Shown here piece after piece: positions 1-8,126 of a DNA stretch of 64,000 bases (within the stretch, counting starts at the first letter, position 1; the number at the start of each line of letters is the position of its first letter). Under the pieces are notes generated by a model. That model saw only the letters and a program-made list of their open reading frames with translations, was not told the origin of the DNA and ran no database searches. Made by a program: the position numbers and the translations under genes. Source of the DNA: a virus; IMG/VR virus record IMGVR_UViG_3300042359_000853, positions 163,584 through 227,583 of that record. One strand, 5' to 3'.

Positions 1-1
1 T

Positions 2-190
2 GATTCAAAACCTCAGACAAAAAGAAGACTTATATCTAAATATCAAGGTCTTTTCCTAGTTTCTACTCTATTAGACAAGTTGTTGGTTAGTAAAGAATCT
101 GTGGATAATGTTCTTCAAAAAATATTCTATTACGCTCTTGCTATTGAAAATCAAGAATATGAATGCCCTAAATACATTCGTATTATATGA
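2..190 (+). CDS. C-terminal end of an unknown gene (5' end outside window)
   Basis: An open frame runs from the window edge to a TGA at 188-190, giving the last 62 residues of a protein (ending IENQEYECPKYIRII). No stop interrupts it, and a good intrinsic terminator follows directly, which supports a real gene end. The fragment is mixed hydrophobic and charged with no motif I recognise. Function cannot be assigned. Confidence 0.6.
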   Translation, partial: DSKPQTKRRLISKYQGLFLVSTLLDKLLVSKESVDNVLQKIFYYALAIENQEYECPKYIRII

Positions 191-218
191 AAAAACCCAG
201 ATTTCTCTGGGTTTTTTT
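191..218 (+). terminator. Rho-independent terminator
   Basis: A perfect 7-bp stem AACCCAG/CTGGGTT (194-200 and 207-213) with a 6-nt loop is followed by a run of T. It starts one base after the stop codon of the partial gene. The A-run on its 5' side could let it also work for the leftward tail tube gene. Confidence 0.85.
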
Positions 219-242
219 GTGCTGAAAAATAAAAAAAAGTAA

Positions 243-869
243 TTAAGAAACATAAACTTGTGGTGGTTGAATAGTAAATCCACCGTCAATATACTCATCA
301 ATGAAGTAATCCCAAACAAAAGTAGCATCGATACTGTTGATGATACCTGGTGTTGCCCAATCAAAATCAGCATAAGTCAAAGTTTGAAGTTGGCAATTTT
401 GGTAAGTTACTCTTCTAAGCACATATCCTTTTTTATCATGTTGATTAACAATTATTGTTCCGATAAGATCAGATTTATAATGAAGAGAACCGTTTTGAGA
501 GTTCCAAGCTAGATCATACCAAGCTTTGAGTGTAGTGAAGGTTTCCATATTCAATTGCTCATTAACATTCACGTTGAATGGAATTGTGATTGTTCCAGAG
601 GTTGTTTGTGGAGTATTCAAAAATTCACGAGTTGAGTATTTAAATCTTTGCGTTGAGTTTTGAAGGTTTCTAGTGAGCTGTGTTTGATTTATCGGAGCTT
701 TAAGACCTTGTTGAAGAAGAAGAACTGGATCTCTTCCTTGTGCTTGTAAAATTACCGGTAGAAGAAAAGTAATCTCAAAGAGATTGGTATATACCGGTTC
801 TTGTGGCTTGGTTCCAGGACCACCCGGAGAACCAGTCATATAAAGTTGTGTGAAATGTGGTAGAGGCAT
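243..869 (-). CDS. 19: Tail tube protein, T4 gp19-like
   Basis: 208 aa, predicted to be the subunit that stacks into the inner tail tube. The N-terminal part has the NLFEITFLLP-type strand and the middle has a GTITIPFNVNVNEQLNMETF stretch, followed by alternating beta strands, as in contractile-tail tube proteins of the gp19 family. Length is close to T4 gp19 (163 aa) with a C-terminal extension rich in Asp, Ile and Tyr. It is transcribed alone, leftward, from a TATATA-type box at 891-899. Unlike T4, the sheath gene is about 30 kb away rather than adjacent. The assignment rests on sequence character and context. Confidence 0.65.
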   Translation of the reverse strand: MPLPHFTQLYMTGSPGGPGTKPQEPVYTNLFEITFLLPVILQAQGRDPVLLLQQGLKAPINQTQLTRNLQNSTQRFKYSTREFLNTPQTTSGTITIPFNVNVNEQLNMETFTTLKAWYDLAWNSQNGSLHYKSDLIGTIIVNQHDKKGYVLRRVTYQNCQLQTLTYADFDWATPGIINSIDATFVWDYFIDEYIDGGFTIQPPQVYVS

Positions 870-889
870 ATTTCTAAAGTTTTTTTTAG

Positions 890-899
890 TTATATATTA
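890..899 (-). promoter_or_regulatory. TATATA late-type promoter box for tail tube
   Basis: The minus-strand box TTAATATATA lies about 21 nt upstream of the tail tube ATG, with an A-rich leader between. It matches the box seen before most transcription units in this window. Confidence 0.5.
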
Positions 900-941
900 A
901 AGTTTTTTTTTCTCTATTCCTAACATTTTCATAAAAAATAT

Positions 942-949
942 TATAATTA
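942..949 (+). promoter_or_regulatory. Possible -10 box before gp47-like gene
   Basis: TATAATTA lies 4 nt before the ATG at 954 in an otherwise T/A-rich spacer. It is weaker evidence than the TATATATA boxes because the background is so AT-rich. Confidence 0.3.
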
Positions 950-953
950 GATT

Positions 954-2078
954 ATGAGTAAAATATTTTTAGTAGGTGATATACACCTAGGTATGGGTTG
1001 GCCTAATAGTTATACTAAATGGTCAAAGGTCCATCAAGATTATTTTTCCGATTTTCTATTTCCACTTCTTGAAAGTCAGTTAAGTAGCCAAGATATTATT
1101 GTATTACTTGGTGATTTTTTTGATAATCGTGAAGTGATACCTATAGATACCTTAAATTATGGAAAAAGTGTTATAGAAAGATTATCTCGGTTAGCTCCAA
1201 CACACATCATCGTTGGAAATCACGATCTTTGGACTAGAAGTTCATCCGAGATCAATTCAGTCAATATTTTTGGATGGATACCGAATGTTTCTATTTATCA
1301 AAAAACTTCCCAAATCCAATATAGAGATAAGAAGATTTGTATGATGCCCTATATTCACCATAAAGAAGAACAAATCAAAGAAATCGAAAAATTTAGAGAT
1401 AGTAACTATTTATTTTGTCATTCAGATCTGAATGGATGTAAAATGCACTTAACATCGACAGCGCATAGAAACTCGGATAAAATTGATCTAGATGAGTTCA
1501 GGTCTTTTGAAAAAGTAAGATCAGGTCATATTCACATTCGTCAAGAGACAGGTATATTCAAGTTTGTTGGTTCTATTTTTCAAATGGATAGAGCTGATAT
1601 GGGAGACCAGAAAGGTATTTGGATTATTGATACTGATGATGATTCCGAGGTTTTCATCCCCAACACGAAATCTCCTATTTTCGAAAAGGTTTATGTTAAA
1701 ACTCCTGAAGATGTTGAAGATTTATCTAACCTAAAAGATTCTAAAAACTGGATAGATCTCTATATCTCAAACTCACTTCTTATCAACAACAGAAAACTCA
1801 GAAGAAAGTTGGAGATTCTTTTAGAAACAATTAACTTTTTATCGGTAAGTTATATTGATGATATTCAAGTTTTAGAAAAATTAGAAGGTCAAAATGAGTC
1901 AGGAGTCTTGGACGAAGAGGTCATAGCAAGAGCTATCAATCTTGAACTCGAATATACAGAAGTTATTAAAAACTATATAGAAGAACAAAAGTGGGAATCA
2001 AAAAAGATCAAATCTGGTATTCTTACTGAGTTTGACGAAATTAGTAGAATATATCAAGATGGATTTCAAAAAAATTAA
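954..2078 (+). CDS. 47: Recombination endonuclease subunit, T4 gp47-like (SbcD/Mre11 family)
   Basis: 374 aa metallophosphoesterase. The metal-binding motifs appear in family order: D-x-H in VGDIHLG (D9, H11), GD in LLGDFFDNR (G53-D54), GNHD (88-91), His in FCHSD (about 156) and GHIH (191-194). In T4, gp47 pairs with the SMC-like ATPase gp46 to resect double-strand ends for recombination-dependent replication. Gp46 is not in this window. The C-terminal third is helical and charged, as expected for the capping region. The epimerase gene follows 3 nt after the stop, so the two are probably co-transcribed. Confidence 0.88.
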   Translation: MSKIFLVGDIHLGMGWPNSYTKWSKVHQDYFSDFLFPLLESQLSSQDIIVLLGDFFDNREVIPIDTLNYGKSVIERLSRLAPTHIIVGNHDLWTRSSSEINSVNIFGWIPNVSIYQKTSQIQYRDKKICMMPYIHHKEEQIKEIEKFRDSNYLFCHSDLNGCKMHLTSTAHRNSDKIDLDEFRSFEKVRSGHIHIRQETGIFKFVGSIFQMDRADMGDQKGIWIIDTDDDSEVFIPNTKSPIFEKVYVKTPEDVEDLSNLKDSKNWIDLYISNSLLINNRKLRRKLEILLETINFLSVSYIDDIQVLEKLEGQNESGVLDEEVIARAINLELEYTEVIKNYIEEQKWESKKIKSGILTEFDEISRIYQDGFQKN

Positions 2079-2081
2079 ACT

Positions 2082-2888
2082 ATGATACTTGTTACTGGAT
2101 ACAAAGGATTTATTGGTAAAAACCTATTTGATAAACTCATACAACTCAACTACTCCATCACAGGTTTAGATAGTGAATATTTTCTAGAAGAAGATTGGCA
2201 AGGTTGGCTAAAAAAGTACTTGAATGATAAATCACCAAGTTTCGTATTTCATGTAGGTGCGTGCTCCGATACACTAGAGACTGATGTAAATTATATGCTT
2301 ACTAGAAACTATGAATCTACTAGAATCATTTCTTCTTGGTGCGAAAGAAACGGTGTGGGTTTGGTTTATTCTTCCTCGGCTGCTAACTATGGATCGACTG
2401 GTCATCTTCCTACAAATCTTTATGGATGGAGTAAAAAAATAGCTGAAGATTTTGTATTATTAAAAGGTGGGGTTGCTCTTCGATATTTCAATGCCTTCGG
2501 ACCTGGTGAAGAAGGTAAAGGTAAAATGGCTTCTGTAGCCTATCAATCATGGATTAGAAATAAAGTGGGTGAGAAGATTAAACTCTTTCCAGGCCGTCCA
2601 ACTCGAGATTTTATCTATATAAGAGATATTGTAGAGGCGAATATATCTGCTATGAAAAACTACAGATCTATTTTTGGTAATTACTATGATATAGGAACTG
2701 GAGTTTCATCACCATTTGAAGATGTTTTAGAAAATTTAGATATACCTTTCACCTATACCGATAGTCTAGAAATACCAAAAGGATATCAATTTTTCACACA
2801 AGCTAATTCATCGAAATTTCTAAGAGGTTGGGAACCCAGATGGACTCTCTCAACTGCTCTAGCCGATTATAGAAAATATTTAGATTAA
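2082..2888 (+). CDS. NAD-dependent sugar epimerase, HldD/RfaD-like
   Basis: 268 aa short-chain dehydrogenase of the extended type. It has a Rossmann GYKGFIG nucleotide loop (G6, G9, G12), HVGACSDT (57-64), an SSSAANYG strand and the YGWSK catalytic Tyr/Lys pair (Y114, K118). The GEEGKGKMASVAY and later FTQANSSKF segments resemble ADP-L-glycero-D-manno-heptose 6-epimerase, which makes the heptose of LPS inner core. It is about 40 residues shorter than bacterial HldD. A phage copy could alter host LPS or feed a nucleotide sugar to the glycosyltransferase at 17.4-18.1 kb (inference). It ends in a 4-nt convergent overlap with the transglycosylase. Confidence 0.8.
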   Translation: MILVTGYKGFIGKNLFDKLIQLNYSITGLDSEYFLEEDWQGWLKKYLNDKSPSFVFHVGACSDTLETDVNYMLTRNYESTRIISSWCERNGVGLVYSSSAANYGSTGHLPTNLYGWSKKIAEDFVLLKGGVALRYFNAFGPGEEGKGKMASVAYQSWIRNKVGEKIKLFPGRPTRDFIYIRDIVEANISAMKNYRSIFGNYYDIGTGVSSPFEDVLENLDIPFTYTDSLEIPKGYQFFTQANSSKFLRGWEPRWTLSTALADYRKYLD

Positions 2889-3826
2889 GCAAATATCTTA
2901 TTCGCGTAGTTTCTGGTTTCTCTGCTCAATTGGTCCTGTATTTCTACAAAAGGAATTCCATCTTCTAGAGCTTTTTTATAAATATCTAGATTAGGACCAC
3001 TGTTGTATCCAGCAACAGCTAGGTCAAGTCTTTTCGGAAACCTATTTAGATGATCATTCATCATTTTTATATAGATTCTTAAAGATTCTTCTGAATTAGT
3101 TCTTAGACCACGACCACCATAGGAGTTCCAAGTTCCTATCAAAAACTGACACAGACCCACAGCTCCTGCACTAGATCTTGCCCTAGGATTAAAGTTAGAT
3201 TCAGTGTAGATTTGTCTTAGCGCTATAATATAGGGAAGACCTATTGAATTACAATCCCCCTCGAATTTTTTTGCTACTTCTTGGCCTACCACTTCTACGA
3301 ATTTATTCTTCAAGCTCTCATCATCAGGTAAAGGATCTCTAGAAGGGGCTTTAGCACCATCAAAAGTGGGAATACCCCCTTTCAGTGGAAGATCAAACTG
3401 TCTATTTAATACTGGTGATTCAGACTCCTTGCGAACAGGTCCTTCTGGTGGCATTTCAGTTGAGGGTTTTTTTGTAGTAGTAGAAGTTGTTGTTGCTTCT
3501 TTGGTTGTAGTTGTTGGTGTAGTATCTTGTTCTTTTGGTGTTCCGGCTGGTGTTTTCCAGGCCTGAGCTCTAGTTATCACTTTTTTTGGTGAGCCATCTT
3601 CTCTTTCATCTGGAAATTCAGTATCTAATATGTCGATTGATCTTTGATAAGAGTCTTTGAAATCTTTTCCAGTTATTTGATACCATTTCGTTGAACCCTT
3701 TCGTCTTGAGAGCCAATGTCCACCTTCTACCTTGTACTCAAAAGGATCGCCAGATCGTGTTTTAATTTCACCTACAGATTCGGTCAGATAGCTATAAAAT
3801 TGTTCCCAATTATGAAGTCTTCTCAT
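2885..3826 (-). CDS. Lytic transglycosylase (SLT fold) with N-terminal targeting-like motif
   Basis: 313 aa. The C-terminal domain (about 170-313) has the goose-type/SLT signature: catalytic Glu in IYTESNFNP (E209), GLCQF (224-228) and AGYNSGP (272-278). It should cleave peptidoglycan glycan strands. Residues 95-135 are a Thr/Lys/Pro-rich linker. The start, NWEQFYSYLTES, has the aromatic motif followed by L-T-E that recurs in this genome and resembles the T4 capsid-targeting sequence. There is no signal peptide. It is more likely a virion enzyme that opens the wall during DNA entry than the lysis enzyme, because a GH19-type endolysin is encoded at 34 kb. Confidence 0.82.
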   Translation of the reverse strand: MRRLHNWEQFYSYLTESVGEIKTRSGDPFEYKVEGGHWLSRRKGSTKWYQITGKDFKDSYQRSIDILDTEFPDEREDGSPKKVITRAQAWKTPAGTPKEQDTTPTTTTKEATTTSTTTKKPSTEMPPEGPVRKESESPVLNRQFDLPLKGGIPTFDGAKAPSRDPLPDDESLKNKFVEVVGQEVAKKFEGDCNSIGLPYIIALRQIYTESNFNPRARSSAGAVGLCQFLIGTWNSYGGRGLRTNSEESLRIYIKMMNDHLNRFPKRLDLAVAGYNSGPNLDIYKKALEDGIPFVEIQDQLSRETRNYANKIFA

Positions 3827-3840
3827 AGATTTGTTTTTTT

Positions 3841-4407
3841 TTATCTAGAATAGTTAGGTGTTCTAGGCCCCTTTTTGCCCTCTTTTTCAACCTTTCTTTT
3901 ACGAGCAACAGATGCCTTTTTTTGTTTTTTTGTCATTTTAGCTGCTACTCTTACCTTACGACATTTTGGATATCCACCCCTCGACGCATCATCTCTACCA
4001 CATGGTGGATGTGATCCATCTGGATTTGTTTTAGAAATATCAACCCACTTTTCTTTAAACCACTTATCTAGACCACCGTGAGTATCTGAATAAGACCGTT
4101 TTTTTTCAAAGAACTGAGAATAGGATAGAATGTTATCTATAGATTCCTGTGTATTTTCTATTTGTTCTAGTTTATCGTAGTATTTCGGATCTTCCATCAG
4201 ATGATCAGTAGCTATTTCTCTAGCAATACTCTGGTCATCGGTGTGCTCCATTTCAACAGAAATACCCCTTTCTAGTTGCTTGTCGATCGTCTGATCTTCA
4301 ATAGGAAGATTGTGTTTCTTCTTGATATCTGCTAGAGTTTTACCATCGGATAGACCACCTGGTATTTTATCTTCTAAAAAAGATTGATATTTTAGAACGT
4401 CTTTCAT
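3841..4407 (-). CDS. DUF5661-like plus DUF5872-like two-domain protein
   Basis: 188 aa, function unknown. Residues about 50-80 hold VEMEHTDD...AREIATDHLMEDPKYYDKL, typical of the DUF5661 phage domain. Residues 112-188 hold a GGLDKWFKEKWVDIS...PCGR segment and a very basic tail, typical of DUF5872-type domains. Two copies of the recurring aromatic motif precede the domains: LKYQSFLED at residues 5-13 and ILSYSQFFE at 93-101. The start overlaps the stop of the upstream gene by 4 nt (ATGA). The basic tail suggests DNA or core contact (inference). Family names are from memory. Confidence 0.65.
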   Translation of the reverse strand: MKDVLKYQSFLEDKIPGGLSDGKTLADIKKKHNLPIEDQTIDKQLERGISVEMEHTDDQSIAREIATDHLMEDPKYYDKLEQIENTQESIDNILSYSQFFEKKRSYSDTHGGLDKWFKEKWVDISKTNPDGSHPPCGRDDASRGGYPKCRKVRVAAKMTKKQKKASVARKRKVEKEGKKGPRTPNYSR

Positions 4408-5195
4408 TTTTTGGATCTTGATTTTTTCTTACCCTTTTTCCAGCGACCACCCTTTTCTTTGTATCTTTTAGCTGCTGCTCCTACAGCATAGGCTGAAGGC
4501 CAAACTTCGTATCTTGATTTGGCCCAACTCTTACAAGAAGCCCAAAGAGATGGATTGAGAGGTATGTTTTTCTCTAATAAAAAACTATATCCAACACTTT
4601 CATTATGTTGTATGTAAAGTTTCAGCTCATCTTGAATAAACCCAACCGCCTCTTCTATTCCAGAAAAGTATAACTCTTCAAATTCATCGTCTAAGTCTTC
4701 GAGATTAGTAGAGAATAGTTTATGTATTCTCACTAGACCTTCTTCACGATTTTCATCTATGTTGATAACCCACTCATAATAATAATCAAGATCGAGTTCA
4801 TCGCTAGTATATCTAACTTTCACAACAATATCATCATCTTGCATTTCCCAATCGAATTTAGATTCAAGCCCTGAAAAAAGTTCAGAAAATTCAATCATTT
4901 TTTCTTTTAGATAATTAATATCTTGAGATATATCTTCATTTATTTGATAAAATTGAGAAAATTTGTAAACAATACCCTCTTCTATCTGTGATTGAACTTG
5001 GGTATCTAAAATTTCATATTCATCTATATCGGGAAGAAGAGCTAATTTACTACCAGAATCCCAATCTACAAAAATACTTCCCATATCATCAATATAACTT
5101 ATTTTTCCCTCATCACCACTTCTAAGTTTAGTATAGGGATCTTCCAGTCGTATAATTCTTACTCTTTTTCCTATTAAATTGTCTTTTTCTTTCAT
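4404..5195 (-). CDS. DUF4314-type protein with basic C-terminal motif
   Basis: 263 aa. Residues 7-62 match the DUF4314 pattern: GKRVRIIRLEDPYTKL, a DEGKISYIDD turn, then FVDWDSGSKLALLPDIDEY, an SH3-like beta barrel. Residues 76-88 hold YKFSQFYQINED, an internal copy of the recurring aromatic motif followed by an I-N-E protease-type site. The last 50 residues carry a W...KSRYEVWPSAYAVGAAAKRYKEKGG motif and a Lys/Arg tail common in large-phage hypothetical proteins. It is first in a leftward pair with the preceding two-domain gene. The role is unknown; an internal head protein is possible. Confidence 0.65.
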   Translation of the reverse strand: MKEKDNLIGKRVRIIRLEDPYTKLRSGDEGKISYIDDMGSIFVDWDSGSKLALLPDIDEYEILDTQVQSQIEEGIVYKFSQFYQINEDISQDINYLKEKMIEFSELFSGLESKFDWEMQDDDIVVKVRYTSDELDLDYYYEWVINIDENREEGLVRIHKLFSTNLEDLDDEFEELYFSGIEEAVGFIQDELKLYIQHNESVGYSFLLEKNIPLNPSLWASCKSWAKSRYEVWPSAYAVGAAAKRYKEKGGRWKKGKKKSRSKK

Positions 5196-5204
5196 ATCTG
5201 TATG

Positions 5205-5214
5205 TATATATATA
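5205..5214 (-). promoter_or_regulatory. TATATATATA promoter box
   Basis: A perfect ten-base TATATATATA lies about 9 nt upstream of the ATG at 5195 on the minus strand, so a transcript starting 6-7 nt after the box would have almost no leader. Confidence 0.5.
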
Positions 5215-5235
5215 TTTTTTGAAAAATAGTAATTT

Positions 5236-5243
5236 TATATATA
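5236..5243 (+). promoter_or_regulatory. TATATATA promoter box
   Basis: The box ends 5 nt before the ATG at 5249. With T4-late spacing the transcription start would fall on the start codon itself. Confidence 0.5.
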
Positions 5244-5248
5244 AACAA

Positions 5249-5935
5249 ATGATTACTACAAAAGATTTAGAAACAACATTCAAGGAAATATTCGAAACTG
5301 AAAAGGGGTTAGTTCAATCCATAGAAACTGTATTCGAATTATCAAGGGATAAAAGTTTTTACAAACTCGTAATTTCTATACATGGACTTTCTATCGAAGA
5401 TACACTTATTATTCATACTAAATTTATCTTCAAAACAAATTTAGAAAAAAACAAATTAATCGAAAACTCGTTTATCTATCTCTACGATATAAATTGTGAA
5501 TATCACAAAGTAGATTTTAGAAATATTATTGATCTTAGAAAAAAGATAGAAGATATTATTGAATCAAATGAGTTCGGAACAGATCTTCAAATACTCTCTG
5601 ATTTTATCGAGGCACCATCGATGTTCTTGAACTATTATCTTAAAAGAGCTAGAATAACAAACTACTCAATTTATGATGTTAAATATGATCCGAAATTTAA
5701 GACACTACCTTGTAGTCAAATAACATTTGATTTCAAGATAAATGTTAATAACGCTTATGATATTTCAGTTTCTATTCAGAAAAAAGAAAAAGAAGAGGTT
5801 GATGATATAGTGAGGTATAAATTCAGATTTCAATTTTTAGATAAAATCTTTAATAGAGAAACCGACACACTAACAAACATTCACTTTTTTATTGGATCAA
5901 ATATAGCAAAAACGCTCGATAAAATGATTAAATAA
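5249..5935 (+). CDS. Hypothetical protein
   Basis: 228 aa from the ATG at 5249 (MITTKDLETT). A frame extension to a TTG at 5219 would run through the promoter box and is not credible. The protein is rich in beta-strand patterns with Ile, Phe, Lys and Asp and has no signal peptide, membrane segment or motif I know. It stands alone between two promoter boxes, so it is probably expressed singly or with the genes downstream. Confidence 0.6.
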   Translation: MITTKDLETTFKEIFETEKGLVQSIETVFELSRDKSFYKLVISIHGLSIEDTLIIHTKFIFKTNLEKNKLIENSFIYLYDINCEYHKVDFRNIIDLRKKIEDIIESNEFGTDLQILSDFIEAPSMFLNYYLKRARITNYSIYDVKYDPKFKTLPCSQITFDFKINVNNAYDISVSIQKKEKEEVDDIVRYKFRFQFLDKIFNRETDTLTNIHFFIGSNIAKTLDKMIK

Positions 5936-5937
5936 TT

Positions 5938-5945
5938 TATATATA
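5938..5945 (+). promoter_or_regulatory. TATATATA promoter box
   Basis: The box starts 3 nt after the preceding stop codon and lies 22 nt upstream of the ATG at 5968. The leader between is A-rich. Confidence 0.45.
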
Positions 5946-5967
5946 CATAAAAATAAAAACTTCTACT

Positions 5968-6699
5968 ATGTTCAAACCAAATACCAATAACTATAGAACA
6001 AAATATTCTAAAATATCTCAATTTCATGATTTTACTGATAACATCTCATCTGAAAAAGATGATTTAGAAAGTGTAAAAAGAAGTTATGATCAAGATCATG
6101 ATTCAGATTATGAGCTACCTAATCTCTTCAAGTATAAATACAACCGTGTAACTCGAAAGATAGATGATAAAACGAAAGCTGAAGTTTTAGATGAGTTAGA
6201 AGAGATGCCAAATCCAAAAAAAGAAAAAGAATATACATTAGAACTTGAAAATTTAACTTCATTTGAGGATTTCGCAGATACACCGTCAAATGAAGTGAAT
6301 GAAGGACCAACTTCCTATATGTTTTTCAATAATCTTAAACTTATTCATAAACTTGTTAACGAAATGCTTACTTACGACCAAGAAGTAGTAAACTCTATTT
6401 TAGATCACGGTCACAACTGGGCCGAAGATCATATGTCAGTAGCAAAAGAAGCTATTTCTCATGTAAGAAACTATTTTGTTGGTGAAGTTGATGCTATCTC
6501 CGAATCTTACGAAGGTAACTATATGTTTTTCGGAAATCTAGTTTGTATTTCTGATATGATTGAAGAGATTATGGATAGAGATCCAAATAAAATTGACGTA
6601 GAGCTTAAAGAAAAACACGACTGGGCTGAAGATCATGTCTCAGCCGCTAAAGAAAATGTTACACAAGTTTATGATTTTCTAAAAAATGAAATTAAATAA
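5968..6699 (+). CDS. Hypothetical protein with internal duplication
   Basis: 243 aa. Near the start is YSKISQFHDFTD, a form of the recurring aromatic motif, followed by an acidic stretch. The C-terminal half is a tandem duplication of about 60 residues: YMFFNNLKLIHKLVNEM...HNWAEDHMSVAKE and YMFFGNLVCISDMIEEI...HDWAEDHVSAAKE. Each copy is probably a two-helix hairpin with conserved HxWAEDH. I do not recognise the family. The next gene begins 3 nt after the stop, so the two share a transcript. Confidence 0.65.
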   Translation: MFKPNTNNYRTKYSKISQFHDFTDNISSEKDDLESVKRSYDQDHDSDYELPNLFKYKYNRVTRKIDDKTKAEVLDELEEMPNPKKEKEYTLELENLTSFEDFADTPSNEVNEGPTSYMFFNNLKLIHKLVNEMLTYDQEVVNSILDHGHNWAEDHMSVAKEAISHVRNYFVGEVDAISESYEGNYMFFGNLVCISDMIEEIMDRDPNKIDVELKEKHDWAEDHVSAAKENVTQVYDFLKNEIK

Positions 6700-6702
6700 G
6701 AT

Positions 6703-8124
6703 ATGATTGATAAATATTCCCAGTTTTTAGCACAAAAACTCTTATTAGAATCTGAAATCAAATATTCTGATGGTTTTAGAAAGATATTATCTGATATTGG
6801 TGACCCAGTAAGTAAAACACTATCTTCTCTGGAAAATCAAGATATTAAAACGAATGTTAATTTTATTGATATTCTCAAAGATGATAAAGAGCAATTATCG
6901 TTTATTCAAGATAAAAAAGCTTCAACTCTTTTAAGTAAACTCAAAAATGAAATAGATGTAACTTGGAATGGACAGGGTGGAATACTCAAGAACAACGCGG
7001 ATAATGAAGATGTTTTTTCAGCTCTTGGATATGTTAGACCTGAATCCGGTAATCTTCCAAGACCAGCTTCTACACAAACCAGAGGAAAATTATTGAGAGA
7101 TACGATTTCACCTAAAAGTGGTAAAATCTATGTTCTTGTAAAGTTTGGTGATATGGAAACAGTTCTCAATAAAGAGTTCTTAAATTTTGTTGATAGATCC
7201 GATGAGATCTGGACCCAATCAGTTAGACAACCCATGCGTGTAGGAAGAGCAGTGACTGCTCTATTACAAAATGCACCTGTGAAACACACTTCGGTTGAAA
7301 TTGCTGATTTTGTAAATAGATATAAAACAAAAGTTGATGAACTAAATGACGTATTTAGATTTATAGAAGTTGTAAGTGGTGATGATATAGCTAAGTGGTA
7401 TCATGTAGAAAACTATGAAGAAAAATCGGGTGGTTCAGAACTTCACCGATCATGTATGGCAAGAAAATCAGCAGGTGTCTTTGAAATCTATACCAAGAAT
7501 CCAGAAGTTTGTCAGTTAATTATTCAAAAAAGTGAGAGTGATCCCGACAAAATATCCGCTAGAGCTCTTCTGTGGACTTTGAATAGTGGAAAAAAGTTTA
7601 TGGATAGAGTTTATTTTAATGATCCTCAGTCTATTGAGTTATTTAGAAGTTATTGTAAAGAAAATAATATATGGGCTAAATATAATAATAATAGCGGAGC
7701 TTTTTCATCTGCTATTAATCCCGAAAATGGATCTAGAGAAGAGATCGAAATAGAAGTGGTTCTTGAATCGAGGAAGTACCGTCAGTTTCCCTATATGGAT
7801 ACACTGAAGTTTTTTCATCCGAAAAAAGCAATTCTAGACAACTCACATGAGGATGATCCGAACTGGTATAAATTAGAAGACACCGCTGGTGATTATATAA
7901 GTCAAGAAGATCAGGGGTGTGATAGGTGCTACGGTGAAGATTATGTTGATTGTTGGGAATGTGATGGAACGGCTTATTCTAGTTGTGATAATTGTGACGG
8001 AGACGGTAAAGTTGAAGATGAAGATGGAACAAAAGTTGAATGTGATGTATGCAATGGTAGTGGCAGAATCAATTGTGATACTTGTGATGGGGATGGAAGA
8101 CTTACTTGTCCTGAATGTGGTTAA
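6703..8124 (+). CDS. Large hypothetical protein with C-terminal DnaJ-type zinc-finger repeats
   Basis: 473 aa. It starts MIDKYSQFLAQKLLLES, the recurring aromatic motif followed by L-L-E. The middle (about 245-330) has SCM, IYTKNPEVCQLII, ARALLW and KFMDRVY elements found in conserved large-phage proteins of unknown role. The last 70 residues hold six CxxC pairs (C406-C472), several as CDxCxGxG, like the zinc-binding centre of DnaJ but without J or client domains. It may bind zinc and unfolded protein or nucleic acid. If packaged, it could be an injected chaperone-like effector (inference). Confidence 0.65.
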   Translation: MIDKYSQFLAQKLLLESEIKYSDGFRKILSDIGDPVSKTLSSLENQDIKTNVNFIDILKDDKEQLSFIQDKKASTLLSKLKNEIDVTWNGQGGILKNNADNEDVFSALGYVRPESGNLPRPASTQTRGKLLRDTISPKSGKIYVLVKFGDMETVLNKEFLNFVDRSDEIWTQSVRQPMRVGRAVTALLQNAPVKHTSVEIADFVNRYKTKVDELNDVFRFIEVVSGDDIAKWYHVENYEEKSGGSELHRSCMARKSAGVFEIYTKNPEVCQLIIQKSESDPDKISARALLWTLNSGKKFMDRVYFNDPQSIELFRSYCKENNIWAKYNNNSGAFSSAINPENGSREEIEIEVVLESRKYRQFPYMDTLKFFHPKKAILDNSHEDDPNWYKLEDTAGDYISQEDQGCDRCYGEDYVDCWECDGTAYSSCDNCDGDGKVEDEDGTKVECDVCNGSGRINCDTCDGDGRLTCPECG

Positions 8125-8126
8125 GA

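Noticed and set aside
5219-5248. TTG start extending the 5249 gene upstream
   Set aside because: It would translate through the promoter box; the ATG at 5249 fits the spacing seen elsewhere.
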